Below are positions 1 through 12,991 of a stretch of DNA of 45,398 nt, one piece after another. Location: positions 1 through 45,398 of the forward strand of contig CAJNAR010000056.1 of NCBI GenBank assembly GCA_905220665.1. The letters run 5' to 3'. This DNA is from Albugo candida. Its lineage: Eukaryota > Oomycota > Peronosporomycetes > Albuginales > Albuginaceae. The number at the start of each line of letters is the position of its first letter. The stretch's first letter is position 1. The notes under the pieces were generated by a model. The model ran no database searches and was not told where the DNA came from. It worked only from the letters and a program-made list of their open reading frames with translations. A program made the translations under genes and the position numbers.

Positions 1-3000
1 AAGGCGAAATCAATCGGGCTATTTTTTCAAGAAAGTCGCACATAGTTGCTTCTATGCAGATTGTTCTGAATGTTTCTCGTGTCCAACACTGCATAACTCA
101 CTACAACAATGTATCACGAATGGCTTCATGCACGTTATCACAAGGCTGATGCCTTATCACACAACAGAAAAAATCAGCTGTCATGAAATGGAGTCTCATG
201 CTCGCAAGTTTATGAAATTGTCAATCTCAAGTACTTTCTAACTAATGTAGATGCTGGCACCAGTCCATTTATTTAATCAGGCAAAAAGGATCGAGTAAGT
301 TACCACGGATACAAATGTCTAGACCCTTGTGAGATATCTATCACTTTGGCACGTTCATAAAGTGCAGCCACATGAATTTATTGCAGTATCACACGACATT
401 TCTGTAACCCGTTCTCTGTCCTCCAGGACTCTCTGCTTCTCGACATTACTTGCTCATTATCGTATGATGTTTCGCAAAACAACCTGATGTGAGTTTTTTC
501 TGTATGTCCAATTCATGAAGAAAGCGAAATATGCTGCAGGGGTACATTAGATAACTGCTAAAGCAGGTAGCTTGCATGATTATCGACATCTATTTTCTTC
601 TTGTACTCGCACTGATTGACACAATGCGATGCCTTTCTATATATAAGTCCGGTGTGAGCTCTCCATCATGCTGATATTGGTTCCTGTAGGCTTGATGGTT
701 CAAGGATGAATAACCGTTCAGGTTGTTACTAAACTTATATTAAAGTGTGTTTGAGAAATCTGGTTTTTGAGCTCCTGAAAAACATAGGAATTTGAGAAAT
801 GAATGTTTTTTAGAGATCAGTTTCAAGGCGAAATCTATCTGGATATTCTTATAAGAAAGTCGCACATAGTTGCTTCTATGCAGATTGTTCTGAATGTTTC
901 CCCTGTCCAACACTGCACAACTCACTATAACAATGTATCACGAATGGCTTCATGCACGTTATCACAAGGCTGATGCCTTATCACACAACAGAAAAAATCA
1001 GTTGTCATGAAATGGAGTCTCATGCTCGCAAGTTTATGAAATTGTCAATCTCAAGTACTTTCTAACTAATAATCGACATCTATTTTCTTCTTGTACTCGC
1101 ACTGATTGACACAATGCGATGCCTTTCTATATATAAGTCCGGTGTGAGCTCTCCATCATGCTAAGATTGGTTCCTGTAGTCTGGATGATTCAAGGATGAA
1201 AAACCGTTCAGGTTGTTACTAAACTTATATTAAAGTGTGTTTGAGAAATCTGGTTTTTGAGCTCCTGAAAAACATAGGAATTTGAGAAATCAATGTTTTT
1301 GAGATCAGTTCGAAGGCGAAATCAATCGGGCTATTTTTTCAAGAAAGTCGCACATAGTTGCTTCTATGCAGATTGTTCTGAATGTTTCTCGTGTCCAACA
1401 CTGCATAACTCACTACAACAATGTATCACGAATGGCTTCATGCACGTTATCACAAGGCTGATGCCTTATCACACAACAGAAAAAATCAGTTGTCATGAAA
1501 TGGAGTCTCATGCTCGCAAGTTTATGAAATTGTCAATCTCAAGTACTTTCTAACTAATGTAGATGCTGGCACCAGTCCATTTATTGAATCAGTAAAAGTG
1601 ATCGAGTGAGTCACCACGGATACAAATGTCTAGACCCTTGTGAGATATCTATCACTTTGGCACGTTCATAAAGTGCAGCCACATGAATTTATTGCAGTAT
1701 CACACGACATTTCTGTAACCCGTTCTCTGTCCTCGAGAACTCGCTGCTTCTCGACATTACTTGCTCATTATCGTATGATGTTTCGCTAAACAACCTGATG
1801 TGAGTTTTTTCTGTATGTTCAATTCATGAAGAAAGCGAAATATGCTTCAGGGGAATATTAGACAACTGCTAAAGCAGGTAGCTTGCATGATTATCGACAT
1901 CTATTTTCTTCTTTTACTCGCACTCATTGACACAATGCGATGCCTTTCTATATATAAGTCCGGTGTGAGCTCTCCATCATGCTGATATTGGTTCCTGTAG
2001 GCTTGATGGTTCAAGGATGAATAACCGTTCAGGTTGTTACTAAACTTATATTAAAGTGTGTTTGAGAAATCTGTTTTTTGAGCTCCTGAAAAACATAGGA
2101 ATTTGAGAAATCAATGTTTTAGAGATCAGTTTCAAGGCGAAATCTATCTGGATATTCTTATACGAAAGTCGCACATAGTTGCTTCTATGCAGATTGTTCT
2201 GAATGTTTCCCTTGTCCAACACTGCACAACTCACTATAACAATGTACCAGGAATGGCTTCATGCACGTCATCACAAGGCTGATGCCTTATCACACAACAG
2301 AAAAAATCAGTTGTCATGAAATGGAGTCTCATGCTCGCAAGTTTATGAAATTGTCAATCTCAAGTACTTTCTAACTAATAATCGACATCTATTTTCTTCT
2401 TGTACTCGCACTCATTGACACAATGCGATGCCTTTCTATATATAAGTCCGGTGTGAGCTCTCCATCATGCTGATATTGGTTCCTGTAGGCTTGATGGTTC
2501 AAGGATGAATAACCGTTCAGGTTGTTACTAAACTTATACTAAAGTGCGTTTGAGAAATCTGGTTTTTGAGCTCCTGAAAAACATAGGAATTTGAGAAATC
2601 AATGTTTTTGAGATCAGTTCGAAGGCGAAATCAATCGGGCTATTTTTTCAAGAAAGTCGCACATAGTTGCTTCTATGCAGATTGTTCTGAATGTTTCTCG
2701 TGTCCAACACTGCATAACTCACTACAACAATGTATCACGAATGGCTTCATGCACGTTATCACAAGGCTGATGCCTTATCACACAACAGAAAAAATCAGTT
2801 GTCATGAAATGGAGTCTCATGCTCGCAAGTTTATGAAATTGTCAATCTCAAGTACTTTCTAACTAATGTAGATGCTGGCACCAGTCCATTTATTTAATCA
2901 GGCAAAAAGGATCGAGTAAGTTACCACGGATACAAATGTCTAGACCCTTGTGAGATATCTATCACTTTGGCACGTTCATAAAGTGCAGCCACATGAATTT

Positions 3001-4512
3001 ATTGCAGTATCACACGACATTTCTGTAACCCGTTCTCTGTCCTCGAGAACTCGCTGCTTCTCGACATTACTTGCTCATTATCGTATGATGTTTCGCTAAA
3101 CAACCTGATGTGAGTTTTTTCTGTATGTTCAATTCATGAAGAAAGCGAAATATGCTTCAGGGGAATATTAGACAACTGCTAAAGCAGGTAGCTTGCATGA
3201 TTATCGACATCTATTTTCTTCTTTTACTCGCACTCATTGACACAATGCGATGCCTTTCTATATATAAGTCCGGTGTGAGCTCTCCATCATGCTGATATTG
3301 GTTCCTGTAGGCTTGATGGTTCAAGGATGAATAACCGTTCAGGTTGTTACTAAACTTATATTAAAGTGTGTTTGAGAAATCTGGTTTTTGAGCTCCTGAA
3401 AAACATAGGAATTTGAGAAATCAATGTTTTAGAGATCAGTTTCAAGGCGAAATCTATCTGGATATTCTTATACGAAAGTCGCACATAGTTGCTTCTATGC
3501 AGATTGTTCTGAATGTTTCCCTTGTCCAACACTGCACAACTCACTATAACAATGTACCAGGAATGGCTTCATGCACGTCATCACAAGGCTGATGCCTTAT
3601 CACACAACAGAAAAAATCAGTTGTCATGAAATGGAGTCTTATGCTCGCAAGTTTATGAAATTGTCAATCTCAAGTACTTTCTAACTAATAATCGACATCT
3701 ATTTTCTTCTTGTACTCGCACTCATTGACACAATGCGATGCCTTTCTATATATAAGTCCGGTGTGAGCTCTCCATCATGCTGATATTGGTTCCTGTAGGC
3801 TTGATGGTTCAAGGATGAATAACCGTTCAGGTTGTTACTAAACTTATACTAAAGTGCGTTTGAGAAATCTGGTTTTTGAGCTCCTGAAAAACATAGGAAT
3901 TTGAGAAATCAATGTTTTTGAGATCAGTTCGAAGGCGAAATCAATCGGGCTATTTTTTCAAGAAAGTCGCACATAGTTGCTTCTATGCAGATTGTTCTGA
4001 ATGTTTCTCGTGTCCAACACTGCATAACTCACTACAACAATGTATCACGAATGGCTTCATGCACGTTATCACAAGGCTGATGCCTTATCACACAACAGAA
4101 AAAATCAGTTGTCATGAAATGGAGTCTCATGCTCGCAAGTTTATGAAATTGGCAATCTCAAGTACTTTCTAACTAATGTAGATGCTGGCACCAGTCCATT
4201 TATTTAATCAGGCAAAAAGGATCGAGTAAGTTACCACGGATACAAATGTCTAGACCCTTGTGAGATATCTATCACTTTGGCACGTTCATAAAGTGCAGCC
4301 ACATGAATTTATTGCAGTATCACACGACATTTCTGTAACCCGTTCTCTGTCCTCCAGGACTCTCTGCTTCTCGACATTACTTGCTCATTATCGTATGATG
4401 TTTCGCAAAACAACCTGATGTGAGTTTTTTCTGTATGTCCAATTCATGAAGAAAGCGAAATATGCTACAGGGGAATATTAGACAACTGCTATAGCAGGTA
4501 GCTTGCATGATT
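1..4512 (+). repeat. Array block 1: short+medium dimer, period about 1310 bp
   Basis: Two forms of module A alternate. A divergent form (GATCAGTTCGAAGGCG, then AATCGGGCTATTTTTTC) appears at the window start and near 1300, 2610 and 3920, at steps of 1309-1310 bp. It is always followed by B-C, and then by an ordinary A that runs straight into the next divergent A. The dimer is thus present about 3.4 times. D is absent throughout this block. Confidence 0.85.
638..744 (+). promoter_or_regulatory. LTR-like core promoter and poly(A) signal of the repeat (first of 45 copies)
   Basis: A TATA box TATATATAAG starts at 638. TCATGC at 666-671 puts its A at 668, 30 bp from the start of the TATA motif, close to the insect initiator consensus. 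ATTAAA at 739-744, followed by the GT-rich GTGTGTTTGAG, fits a poly(A) signal. The TATA octamer is kept in all 45 units; those at 7656, 14180 and 21017 read TATATATAAC. ATTAAA is ACTAAA in the units with TATA at 2437, 3747 and 4569. The arrangement is what is seen; promoter activity and an LTR origin are inferred. Confidence 0.45.
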
Positions 4513-5334
4513 ATCGACATCTATTTTCTTCTTGTACTCGCACTCATTGACACAATGCGATGCCTTTCTATATATAAGTCCGGTGTGAGCTCTCCATCAT
4601 GCTGATATTGGTTCCTGTAGGCTTGATGGTTCAAGGATGAATAACCGTTCAGGTTGTTACTAAACTTATACTAAAGTGCGTTTGAGAAATCTGGTTTTTG
4701 AGCTCCTGAAAAACATAGGAATTTGAGAAATCACTGTTTTTGAGATCAGTTTCAAGGCGAAATCTATCTGGATAATCTTATAAGAAAGTCGTACATAGTT
4801 GCTTCTATGCAGATTGTTCTGAATGTTTCCCCTGTCCAACACTGCACAACTCACTATAACAATGTACCAGGAATGGCTTCATGCACGTTATCACAAGGCT
4901 GATGCCTTATCACACAACAGAAAAAATCAGTTGTCATGAAATGGAGTCTCATGCTCGCAAGTTTATGAAATTGTCAATCTCAAGTACTTTCTAACTAATG
5001 TAGATGCTGGCACCAGTCCATTTATTCAATCAGGAAAAAATGATCGAGTAAGTCACCACGGATACAAATGTCTAGACCATTGTGAGATATCTATCACTTT
5101 GGCACGTTCATAAAGTGCAGCCACATGAATTTATTGCAGTATCACACGACATTTCTGTAACCCGCTCTCTATCCTCGAGGACTCTCTACTTCTCGACATT
5201 ATTTGCTCATTATCGTATGATGTTTCGCAAAACAACCTGATGTGAGTTTTTTCTGTATGTTCAATTCATGAAGAAAGCGAAATATGCTTCAGGAGAATAT
5301 TAGACAACTGCTAAAGCAGGTAGCTTGCATGATT

Positions 5335-5821
5335 ATCGACATCTATTTTTTTCTTGTACTCGCACTCATTGACACAATGCGATGCCTTTCTATATATAAG
5401 TCCGGTGTGAGCTCTCCATCATGCTGATATTGGTTCCTGTAGGCTTGATGGTTCAAGGATGAATAACCGTTCAGGTTGTTACTAAACTTATATTAAAGTG
5501 TGTTTGAGAAATCTGGTTTTTGAGCTCCTGAAAAACATAGGAATTTGAGAAATCAATGTTTTAGAGATCAGTTTCAAGGCGAAATCTATCTGGATATTCT
5601 TATAAGAAAGTCGCACATAGTTGCTTCTATGCAGATTGTTCTGAATGTTTCCCCTGTCCAACACTGCACAACTCACCATGACATTGTACCAGGAATGGCT
5701 TCATGCACGTTATCACAAGGCTGATGCCTTATCACACAACAGAAAAAATCAGTTGTCATGAAATGGAGTCTCATGCTCGCAAGTTTATGAAATTGTCAAT
5801 CTCAAGTACTTTCTAACTAAT
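5335..5821 (+). repeat. Module A, reference copy (promoter-like core, about 487 bp)
   Basis: Module A is present in every unit, from ATCGACATCT to CTAACTAAT. It holds the TATA motif at its position 57, an initiator-like TCATGC, an ATTAAA signal and a small hairpin candidate, CATAG-ttgctt-CTATG. In nine places A follows A directly with the identical join CTAACTAAT-a-ATCGAC (at about 1071, 2380, 3690, 8086, 9394, 14610, 15919, 23399 and 28607). This makes the 488-bp short unit and points to one founding deletion that spread. A one-base deletion (GAGCTCTG for GAGCTCCTG) marks a subfamily found only between about 6.6 and 23.1 kb. Confidence 0.9.
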
Positions 5822-5966
5822 GCAAATGCTGGCACCAGTCCATTTATTCAATCAGGAAAAGTGATCGAGTAAGTTACCACGGATACAAATGTCTAGACCC
5901 TTGTGAGATATCTATCACTTTGGCACGTTCATAAAGTACAGCCACATGAATTGATTGCAGTATCAC
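5822..5966 (+). repeat. Module B, reference copy (about 145 bp)
   Basis: B follows A in medium and long units and ends in GTATCAC, where D is inserted in long units. One forward frame reads through A and B and ends at a shared TAA just before the GTGCAGCC/GTACAGCC stretch. Its central peptide SHHGYK resembles the start of FLYWCH zinc fingers. Several copies carry a stop in this frame (ATTTAATCAGG for ATTCAATCAGG), so it is not a maintained gene. Confidence 0.85.
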
Positions 5967-6278
5967 TCCAACATGCTGGCGTATAATATCAGAAAAGCCC
6001 GTTCTTTTCTCATAGTGAAGCTCGCAACAAACTGCTCCAAGATCCCTTTCTTAACATGATCGCGTACAAAAAATGATAGCGAATATCGGTGTGTTGCGTA
6101 CGAATCTGATGTCCTTCGTTGTTTGTAATTGCGATTGCAAAAGAATGTATACTTCACGCCATCATTGACAACGATCACGTCTTTTCAGTTTTGAGTGGGA
6201 CTTTGACACAAAATTAAATCTTTAAATCGCTGCGTAATCACTCAGGTGTCCAAAATGCCAGGAGGCAACATGTATCAC
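5967..6278 (+). repeat. Module D, reference copy (312-bp insert, Y-type)
   Basis: D lies between two GTATCAC copies (5960-5966 and 6272-6278). Medium units have a single GTATCAC at this point and otherwise the same flanks. The insert begins TCCAACATGC and has the near-copy TCCAAAATGC shortly before its right end. Convincing terminal inverted repeats were not seen; only CTGGC near the left and GCCAG near the right pair up. The reverse strand has an open 71-codon frame starting at GTG, not ATG. D could be an inserted short element with a 7-bp target duplication, or an ancestral segment lost in medium units by recombination between the GTATCAC copies. Confidence 0.85.
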
Positions 6279-6467
6279 ACGACATTTCTGTAACCCGTTC
6301 TCTGTCCTCGAGGACTCTCTGCTTCTCGACATTATTTTCTTATTATCGTATGATGTTTTGCAAAACAACCTGATGTGAGTTTTTTCTGTATGTTCAATTC
6401 ATGAAGAAAGCGAAATATGCTTCAGGGGAATATTAGACAACTGCTAAAGCAGGTAGCTTGCATGAGC
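6279..6467 (+). repeat. Module C, reference copy (about 189 bp)
   Basis: C joins B (or D) to the next A. It starts ACGACATTTCTG and ends TTGCATGA-t/gc. It contains a TCCTCGAGGA palindrome in many copies and a short CTGC-taaa-GCAG hairpin. Variants (TCCTCCAGGACT, TCCTCGAGAACTCGC, CCTCGAGGACCCTC) form haplotypes shared by distant units, useful for tracing exchanges. No coding signal was seen. Confidence 0.85.
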
Positions 6468-7098
6468 ATCGACATCTATTTTCTTCTTGTACTCGCACTC
6501 ATTGACACAATGCGATGCCTTTCTATATATAAGTCCGGTGTGAGCTCTCCATCATGCTGATATTGGTTCCTGTAGGCTTGATGGTTCAAGGATGAATAAC
6601 CGTTCAGGTTGTTACTAAACTTATATTAAAGTGTGTTTGAGAAATCTGGTTTTTGAGCTCTGAAAAACATAGGAATTTGAGAAATCAATGTTTTAGAGAT
6701 CAGTTTCAAGGCGAAATCTATCTGGATATTCTTATAAGAAAGTCGCACATAGTTGCTTCTATGCAGATTGTTCTGAATGTTTCCCCTGTCCAACACTGCA
6801 CAACTCACCATGACATTGTACCAGGAATGGCTTCATGCACGTTATCACAAGGCTGATGCCTTATCACACAACAGAAAAAATCAGTTGTCATGAAATGGAG
6901 TCTCATGCTCGCAAGTTTATGAAATTGTCAATCTCAAGTACTTTCTAACTAATGCAAATGCTGGCACCAGTCCATTTATTCAATCAGGAAAAGTGATCGA
7001 GTAAGTTACCACGGATACAAATGTCTAGACCCTTGTGAGATATCTATCACTTTGGCACGTTCATAAAGTACAGCCACATGAATTTATTGCAGTATCAC

Positions 7099-7410
7099 TC
7101 CAACATGCTGGCGTATAATATCAGAAAAGCCCGTTCTTTTCTCATAGTGAAGCTCGCAACAAACTGCTCCAAGATTCCTTTCTTAAAATGATCGCGTACA
7201 AAAAATGATAGCGAATACCGGTGTGTTGCGCACGAATCTGATGTCCTTCGTTGTTTGTAATTGCGATTGCAAAAGAATGTATACTTCACGCCATCATTGA
7301 CAACGATCACGTCTTTTCAGTTTTGAGTGGGACTTTGACACAAAATTAAATCTTTAAATCGCTGCGTAATCACTCAGGTGTCCAAAATGCCAGGAGGCAA
7401 CATGTATCAC
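7099..7410 (+). repeat. Module D copy, C-type
   Basis: This is the second D allele, with AATACCGG, GCGCACG and CTTAAAATG in place of AATATCGG, GCGTACG and CTTAACATG. Confidence 0.85.
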
Positions 7411-10400
7411 ACGACATTTCTGTAACCCGTTCTCTGTCCTCGAGGACTCTCTGCTTCTCGACATTATTTTCTTATTATCGTATGATGTTTTGCAAAACAA
7501 CCTGATATGAGTTTTTTCTGTATGTCCAATTCATGAAGAAATCGAAATATTCTTCAGGGGATTATTAGACAACTGCTAAAGCAGGGAGCTTGCATGATTA
7601 TCGACATCTATTTTTTTCTTGTACTCGCACTCATTGACACAATGCGATGCCTTTCTATATATAACTCCGGTGTGAACTCTCCATCATGCTGATATTGGTT
7701 CCTGTAGGCTTGATGGTTCAAGGATGAATAACCGTTCAGGTTGTTACTAAACTTATATTAAAGTGTGTTTGAGAAATCTGGTTTTTGAGCTCTGAAAAAC
7801 ATAGGAATTTGAGAAATCAATGTTTTAGAGATCAGTTTCAAGGCGAAATCTATCTGGATATTCTTATAAGAAAGTCGCACATAGTTGCTTCTATGCAGAT
7901 TGTTCTGAATGTTTCCCCTGTCCAACACTGCACAACTCACTATAACAATGTACCAGGAATGGCTTCATGCACGTTATCACAAGGCTGATGCCTTATCACA
8001 CGACAGAAAAAATCAGTTGTCATGAAATGGAGTCTCATGCTCGCAAGTTTATGAAATTGTCAATCTCAAGTACTTTCTAACTAATAATCGACATCTATTT
8101 TCTTCTTGTACTCGCACTCATTGACACAATGCGATGCCTTTCTATATATAAGTCCGGTGTGAGCTCTCCATCATGCTGATATTGGTTCCTGTAGGCTTGA
8201 TGGTTCAAGGATGAATAACCGTTCAGGTTGTTACTAAACTTATATTAAAGTGTGTTTGAGAAATCTGGTTTTTGAGCTCCTGAAAAACATAGGAATTTGA
8301 AAAATCAATGTTTTAGAGATCAGTTTCAAGGCGAAATCTATCTGGATATTCTTATAAGAAAGTCGCACATAGTTGCTTCTATGCAGATTGTTCTGAATGT
8401 TTCTCCTGTCCAACACTGCACAACTCACTATAACAATGTACCAGGAATGGCTTCATGCACGTTATCACAAGGCTGATGCCTTATCACACAACAGAAAAAA
8501 TCAGTTGTCATGAAATGGAGTCTCATGCTCGCAAGTTTATAAAATTGTCAATCTCAAGTACTTTCTAACTAATGTAGATGCTAGCACCAGTCCATTTATT
8601 CAATCAGGAAAAGTGATCGAGTAAGTTACCACGGATACAAATGTCTAGACCCTTGTGAGATATCTATCATCTTGGCACGTTCATAAAGTGCAGCCACATG
8701 AATTTATTGCAGTATCACACGACATTTCTGTAACCCGTTCTCTGTCCTCGAGAACTCGCTGCTTCTCGACATTACTTGCTCATTATCGTATGATGTTTCG
8801 CTAAACAACCTGATGTGAGTTTTTTCTGTATGTTCAATTCATGAAGAAAGCGAAATATGCTTCAGGGGAATATTAGACAACTGCTAAAGCAGGTAGCTTG
8901 CATGATTATCGACATCTATTTTCTTCTTTACTCGCACTCATTGACACAATGCGATGCCTTTCTATATATAAGTCCGGTGTGAGCTCTCCATCATGCTGAT
9001 ATTGGTTCCTGTAGGCTTGATGGTTCAAGGATGAATAACCGTTCAGGTTGTTACTAAACTTATATTAAAGTGTGTTTGAGAAATCTGGTTTTTGAGCTCC
9101 TGAAAAACATAGGAATTTGAGAAATCAATGTTTTAGAGATCAGTTTCAAGGAAAAATCTATCTGGAAATTCTTAAAAGAAAGTCGCACATAGTTGCTTCT
9201 ATGCAGATTGTTCTGAATGTTTCTCCTGTCCAACACTGCACAACTCACTATAACAATGTATCACGAATGGCTTCATGCACGTTATCACAAGGCTGATGCC
9301 TTATCACACAACAGAAAAAATCAGTTGTCATGAAATGGAGTCTCATGCTCGCAAGTTTATGAAATTGTCAATCTCAAGTACTTTCTAACTAATAATCGAC
9401 ATCTATTTTCTTCTTGTACTCGCACTGATTGACACAATGCGATGCCTTTCTATATATAAGTCCGGTGTGAGCTCTCCATCATGCTGATATTGGTTCCTGT
9501 AGGCTTGATGGTTCAAGGATGAATAACCGTTCAGGTTGTTACTAAACTTATATTAAAGTGTGTTTGAGAAATCTGGTTTTTGAGCTCCTGAAAAACATAG
9601 GAATTTGAGAAATCAATGTTTTAGAGATCAGTTTCAAGGCGAAATCTATCTGGATATTCTTATAAGAAAGTCGCACATAGTTGCTTCTATGCAGATTGTT
9701 CTGAATGTTTCCCCTGTCCAACACTGCACAACTCACTATAACCATGTATCACGAATGGCTTCATGCACGTTATCACAAGGCTGATGCCTTATCACACAAC
9801 AGAAAAAATCAGTTGTCATGAAATGGAGTCTCATGCTCGCAAGTTTATGAAATTGTCAATCTCAAGTACTTTCTAACTAATGTAGATGCTGGCACCAGTC
9901 CATTTATTTAATCAGGCAAAAAGGATCGAGTAAGTTACCACGGATACAAATGTCTAGACCCTTGTGAGATATCTATCACTCTGGCACGTTCATAAAGTGC
10001 AGCCACATGAATTTATTGCAGTATCACACGACATTTCTGTAACCCGTTCTCTGTCCTCCAGGACTCTCTGCTTCTCGACATTACTTCCTCATTATCGTAT
10101 AATGTTTCGCAAAACAACCTGATGTGAGTTTTTTCTGTATGTCCAATTCATGAAGAAAGCGAAATATGCTACAGGGGAATATTAGACAACTGCTAAAGCA
10201 GGTAGCTTGCATGATTATCGACATCTATTTTTTTCTTGTAATCGCACTCATTGACACAATGCGATGCCTTTCTATATATAAGTCCGGTGTGAGCTCTCCA
10301 TCATGCTGATATTGGTTCCTGTAGGCTTGATGGTTCAAGGATGAATAACCGTTCAGGTTGTTACTAAACTTATATTAAAGTGTGTTTGAGAAATCTGGTT

Positions 10401-11669
10401 TTTGAGCTCCTGAAAAACATAGGAATTTGAGAAATCAATGTTTTAGAGATCAGTTTCAAGGCGAAATCTATCTGGATATTCTTATAAGAAAGTCGCACAT
10501 AGTTGCTTCTATGCAGATTGTTCTGAATGTTTCTCCTGTCCAACACTGCACAACTCACTATAACAATGTACCAGGAATGGCTTCATGCACGTTATCACAA
10601 GGCTGATGCCTTATCAAACAACAGAAAAAATCAGTTGTCATGAAATGGAGTCTCATGCTCGCAAGTTTATGAAATTATCAATCTCAAGTACTTTCTCAAA
10701 AATGTAGATGCTAGCACCAGTCCATTTATTCAATCAGGCAAAAAGGATCGGATAAGTTACCACGGATACATATGTATAGACCCTTGTGAGATATCTATCA
10801 CTTTGGCACGTTCATAAAGTGCAGCCACATGAATTTATTGCAGTATCACACGACATTTCTGTAACCCGTTCTCTATCCTCGAGGACCCTCTACTTCTCGA
10901 CATTATTTGCTCATTATCGTATGATGTTTCGCAAAACAACCTGATATGAGTTTTTTCTGTATGTCCAATTCATGAAGAAAGCGAAATATGCTACAGGGGA
11001 ATATTAGGTAACTGCTAAAGCAGGTAGCTTGCATGATCATCGACATCTATTTTCTTCTTGTACTCCCACTGATTGACACAATGCGATGCCTTTCTATATA
11101 TAAGTCCGGTGTGAGCTCTCCATCATGCTGATATTGGTTCCTGTAGGCTTGATGGTTCAAGGATGAATAACCGTTCAGGTTGTTACTAAACTTATATTAA
11201 AGTGTGTTTGAGAAATCTGGTTTTTGAGCTCTGAAAAACATAGGAATTTGAGAAATCAATGTTTTAGAGATCAGTTTCAAGGCGAAATCTATCTGGATAT
11301 TCTTATAAGAAAGTCGCACATAGTTGCTTCTATGCAGATTGTTCTGAATGTTTCCCCTGTCCAACACTGCACAACTCACCATGACATTGTACCAGGAATG
11401 GCTTCATGCACGTTATCACAAGGCTGATGCCTTATCACACAACAGAAAAAATCAGTTGTCATGAAATGGAGTCTCATGCTCGCAAGTTTATGAAATTGTC
11501 AATCTCAAGTACTTTCTAACTAATGCAAATGCTGGCACCAGTCCATTTATTCAATCAGGAAAAGTGATCGAGTAAGTTACCACGGATACAAATGTCTAGA
11601 CCCTTGTGAGATATCTATCACTTTGGCACGTTCATAAAGTACAGCCACATGAATTGATTGCAGTATCAC

Positions 11670-11981
11670 TCCAACATGCTGGCGTATAATATCAGAGAAG
11701 CCCGTTCTTTTCTCATAGTGAAGCTCGAAACAAACTGCTCCAAGATCCCTTTCTTAACATGATCGCGTACAAAAAATGATAGCGAATATCGGTGTGTTGC
11801 GTACGAATCTGATGTCCTTCGTTGTTTGTAATTGCGATTGCAAAAGAATGTATACTTCACGCCATCATTGACAACGATCACGTCTTTTCAGTTTTGAGTG
11901 GGACTTTGACACAAAATTAAATCTTTAAATCGCTGCGTAATCACTCAGGTGTCCAAAATGCCAGGAGGCAACATGTATCAC
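11670..11981 (+). repeat. Module D copy, Y-type
   Basis: Y-type allele with a private change, GCTCGAAACAAAC in place of GCTCGCAACAAAC. Confidence 0.85.
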
Positions 11982-12991
11982 ACGACATTTCTGTAACCCG
12001 TTCTCTGTCCTCGAGGACTCTCTGCTTCTCGACATTATTTTCTTATTATCGTATGATGTTTTGCAAAACAACCTGATGTGAGTTTTTTCTGTATGTTCAA
12101 TTCATGAAGAAAGCGAAATATGCTTCAGGGGAATATTAGACAACTGCTAAAGCAGGTAGCTTGCATGAGCATCGACATCTATTTTCTTCTTGTACTCGCA
12201 CTCATTGACACAATGCGATGCCTTTCTATATATAAGTCCGGTGTGAGCTCTCCATCATGCTGATATTGGTTCCTGTAGGCTTGATGGTTCAAGGATGAAT
12301 AACCGTTCAGGTTGTTACTAAACTTATATTAAAGTGTGTTTGAGAAATCTGGTTTTTGAGCTCTGAAAAACATAGGAATTTGAGAAATCAATGTTTTAGA
12401 GATCAGTTTCAAGGCGAAATCTATCTGGATATTCTTATAAGAAAGTCGCACATAGTTGCTTCTATGCAGATTGTTCTGAATGTTTCTCCTGTCCAACACT
12501 GCACAACTCACTATAACAATGTACCAGGAATGGCTTCATGCACGTTATCACAAGGCTGATGCCTTATCAAACAACAGAAAAAATCAGTTGTCATGAAATG
12601 GAGTCTCATGCTCGCAAGTTTATGAAATTATCAATCTCAAGTACTTTCTCAAAAATGTAGATGCTAGCACCAGTCCATTTATTCAATCAGGCAAAAAGGA
12701 TCGGATAAGTTACCACGGATACATATGTATAGACCCTTGTGAGATATCTATCACTTTGGCACGTTCATAAAGTGCAGCCACATGAATTTATTGCAGTATC
12801 ACACGACATTTCTGTAACCCGTTCTCTATCCTCGAGGACCCTCTACTTCTCGACATTATTTGCTCATTATCGTATGATGTTTCTCAAAACAACCTGATAT
12901 GAGTTTTTTCTGTATGTCCAATTCATGAAGAAAGCGAAATATGCTACAGGGGAATATTAGGTAACTGCTAAAGCAGGTAGCTTGCATGATC

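Larger units (their letters stand above)
4513..6467 (+). repeat. Array block 2: one medium and one long unit
   Basis: A medium unit (TATA at 4569) is followed by a long unit (TATA at 5391) that carries the leftmost D insert. This is the transition from the D-free left block to the mixed middle of the array. Confidence 0.8.
6468..12991 (+). repeat. Array block 3: 6.5-kb super-repeat, first copy
   Basis: Eight units run long, short, medium, short, medium, medium, long, medium. The first six units recur 6524-6525 bp downstream with the same diagnostic variants, for example TAACTCCGG-GTGAACTC at the TATA site at 7656, the AAATTCTTAAAAG form of A near 9170, and AACCATGTATC near 9740. Confidence 0.8.

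Noticed and set aside
691..712. GGTTCAAGGATG as a tRNA-type B box (SINE or Pol III origin)
   Set aside because: It deviates from the B-box consensus at the 3' side, and no convincing A box lies at the right distance upstream.
5967..6278. Module D as a classic MITE with terminal inverted repeats
   Set aside because: Only a 5-bp CTGGC/GCCAG pairing was found near the ends; the end similarity seen is direct, not inverted.
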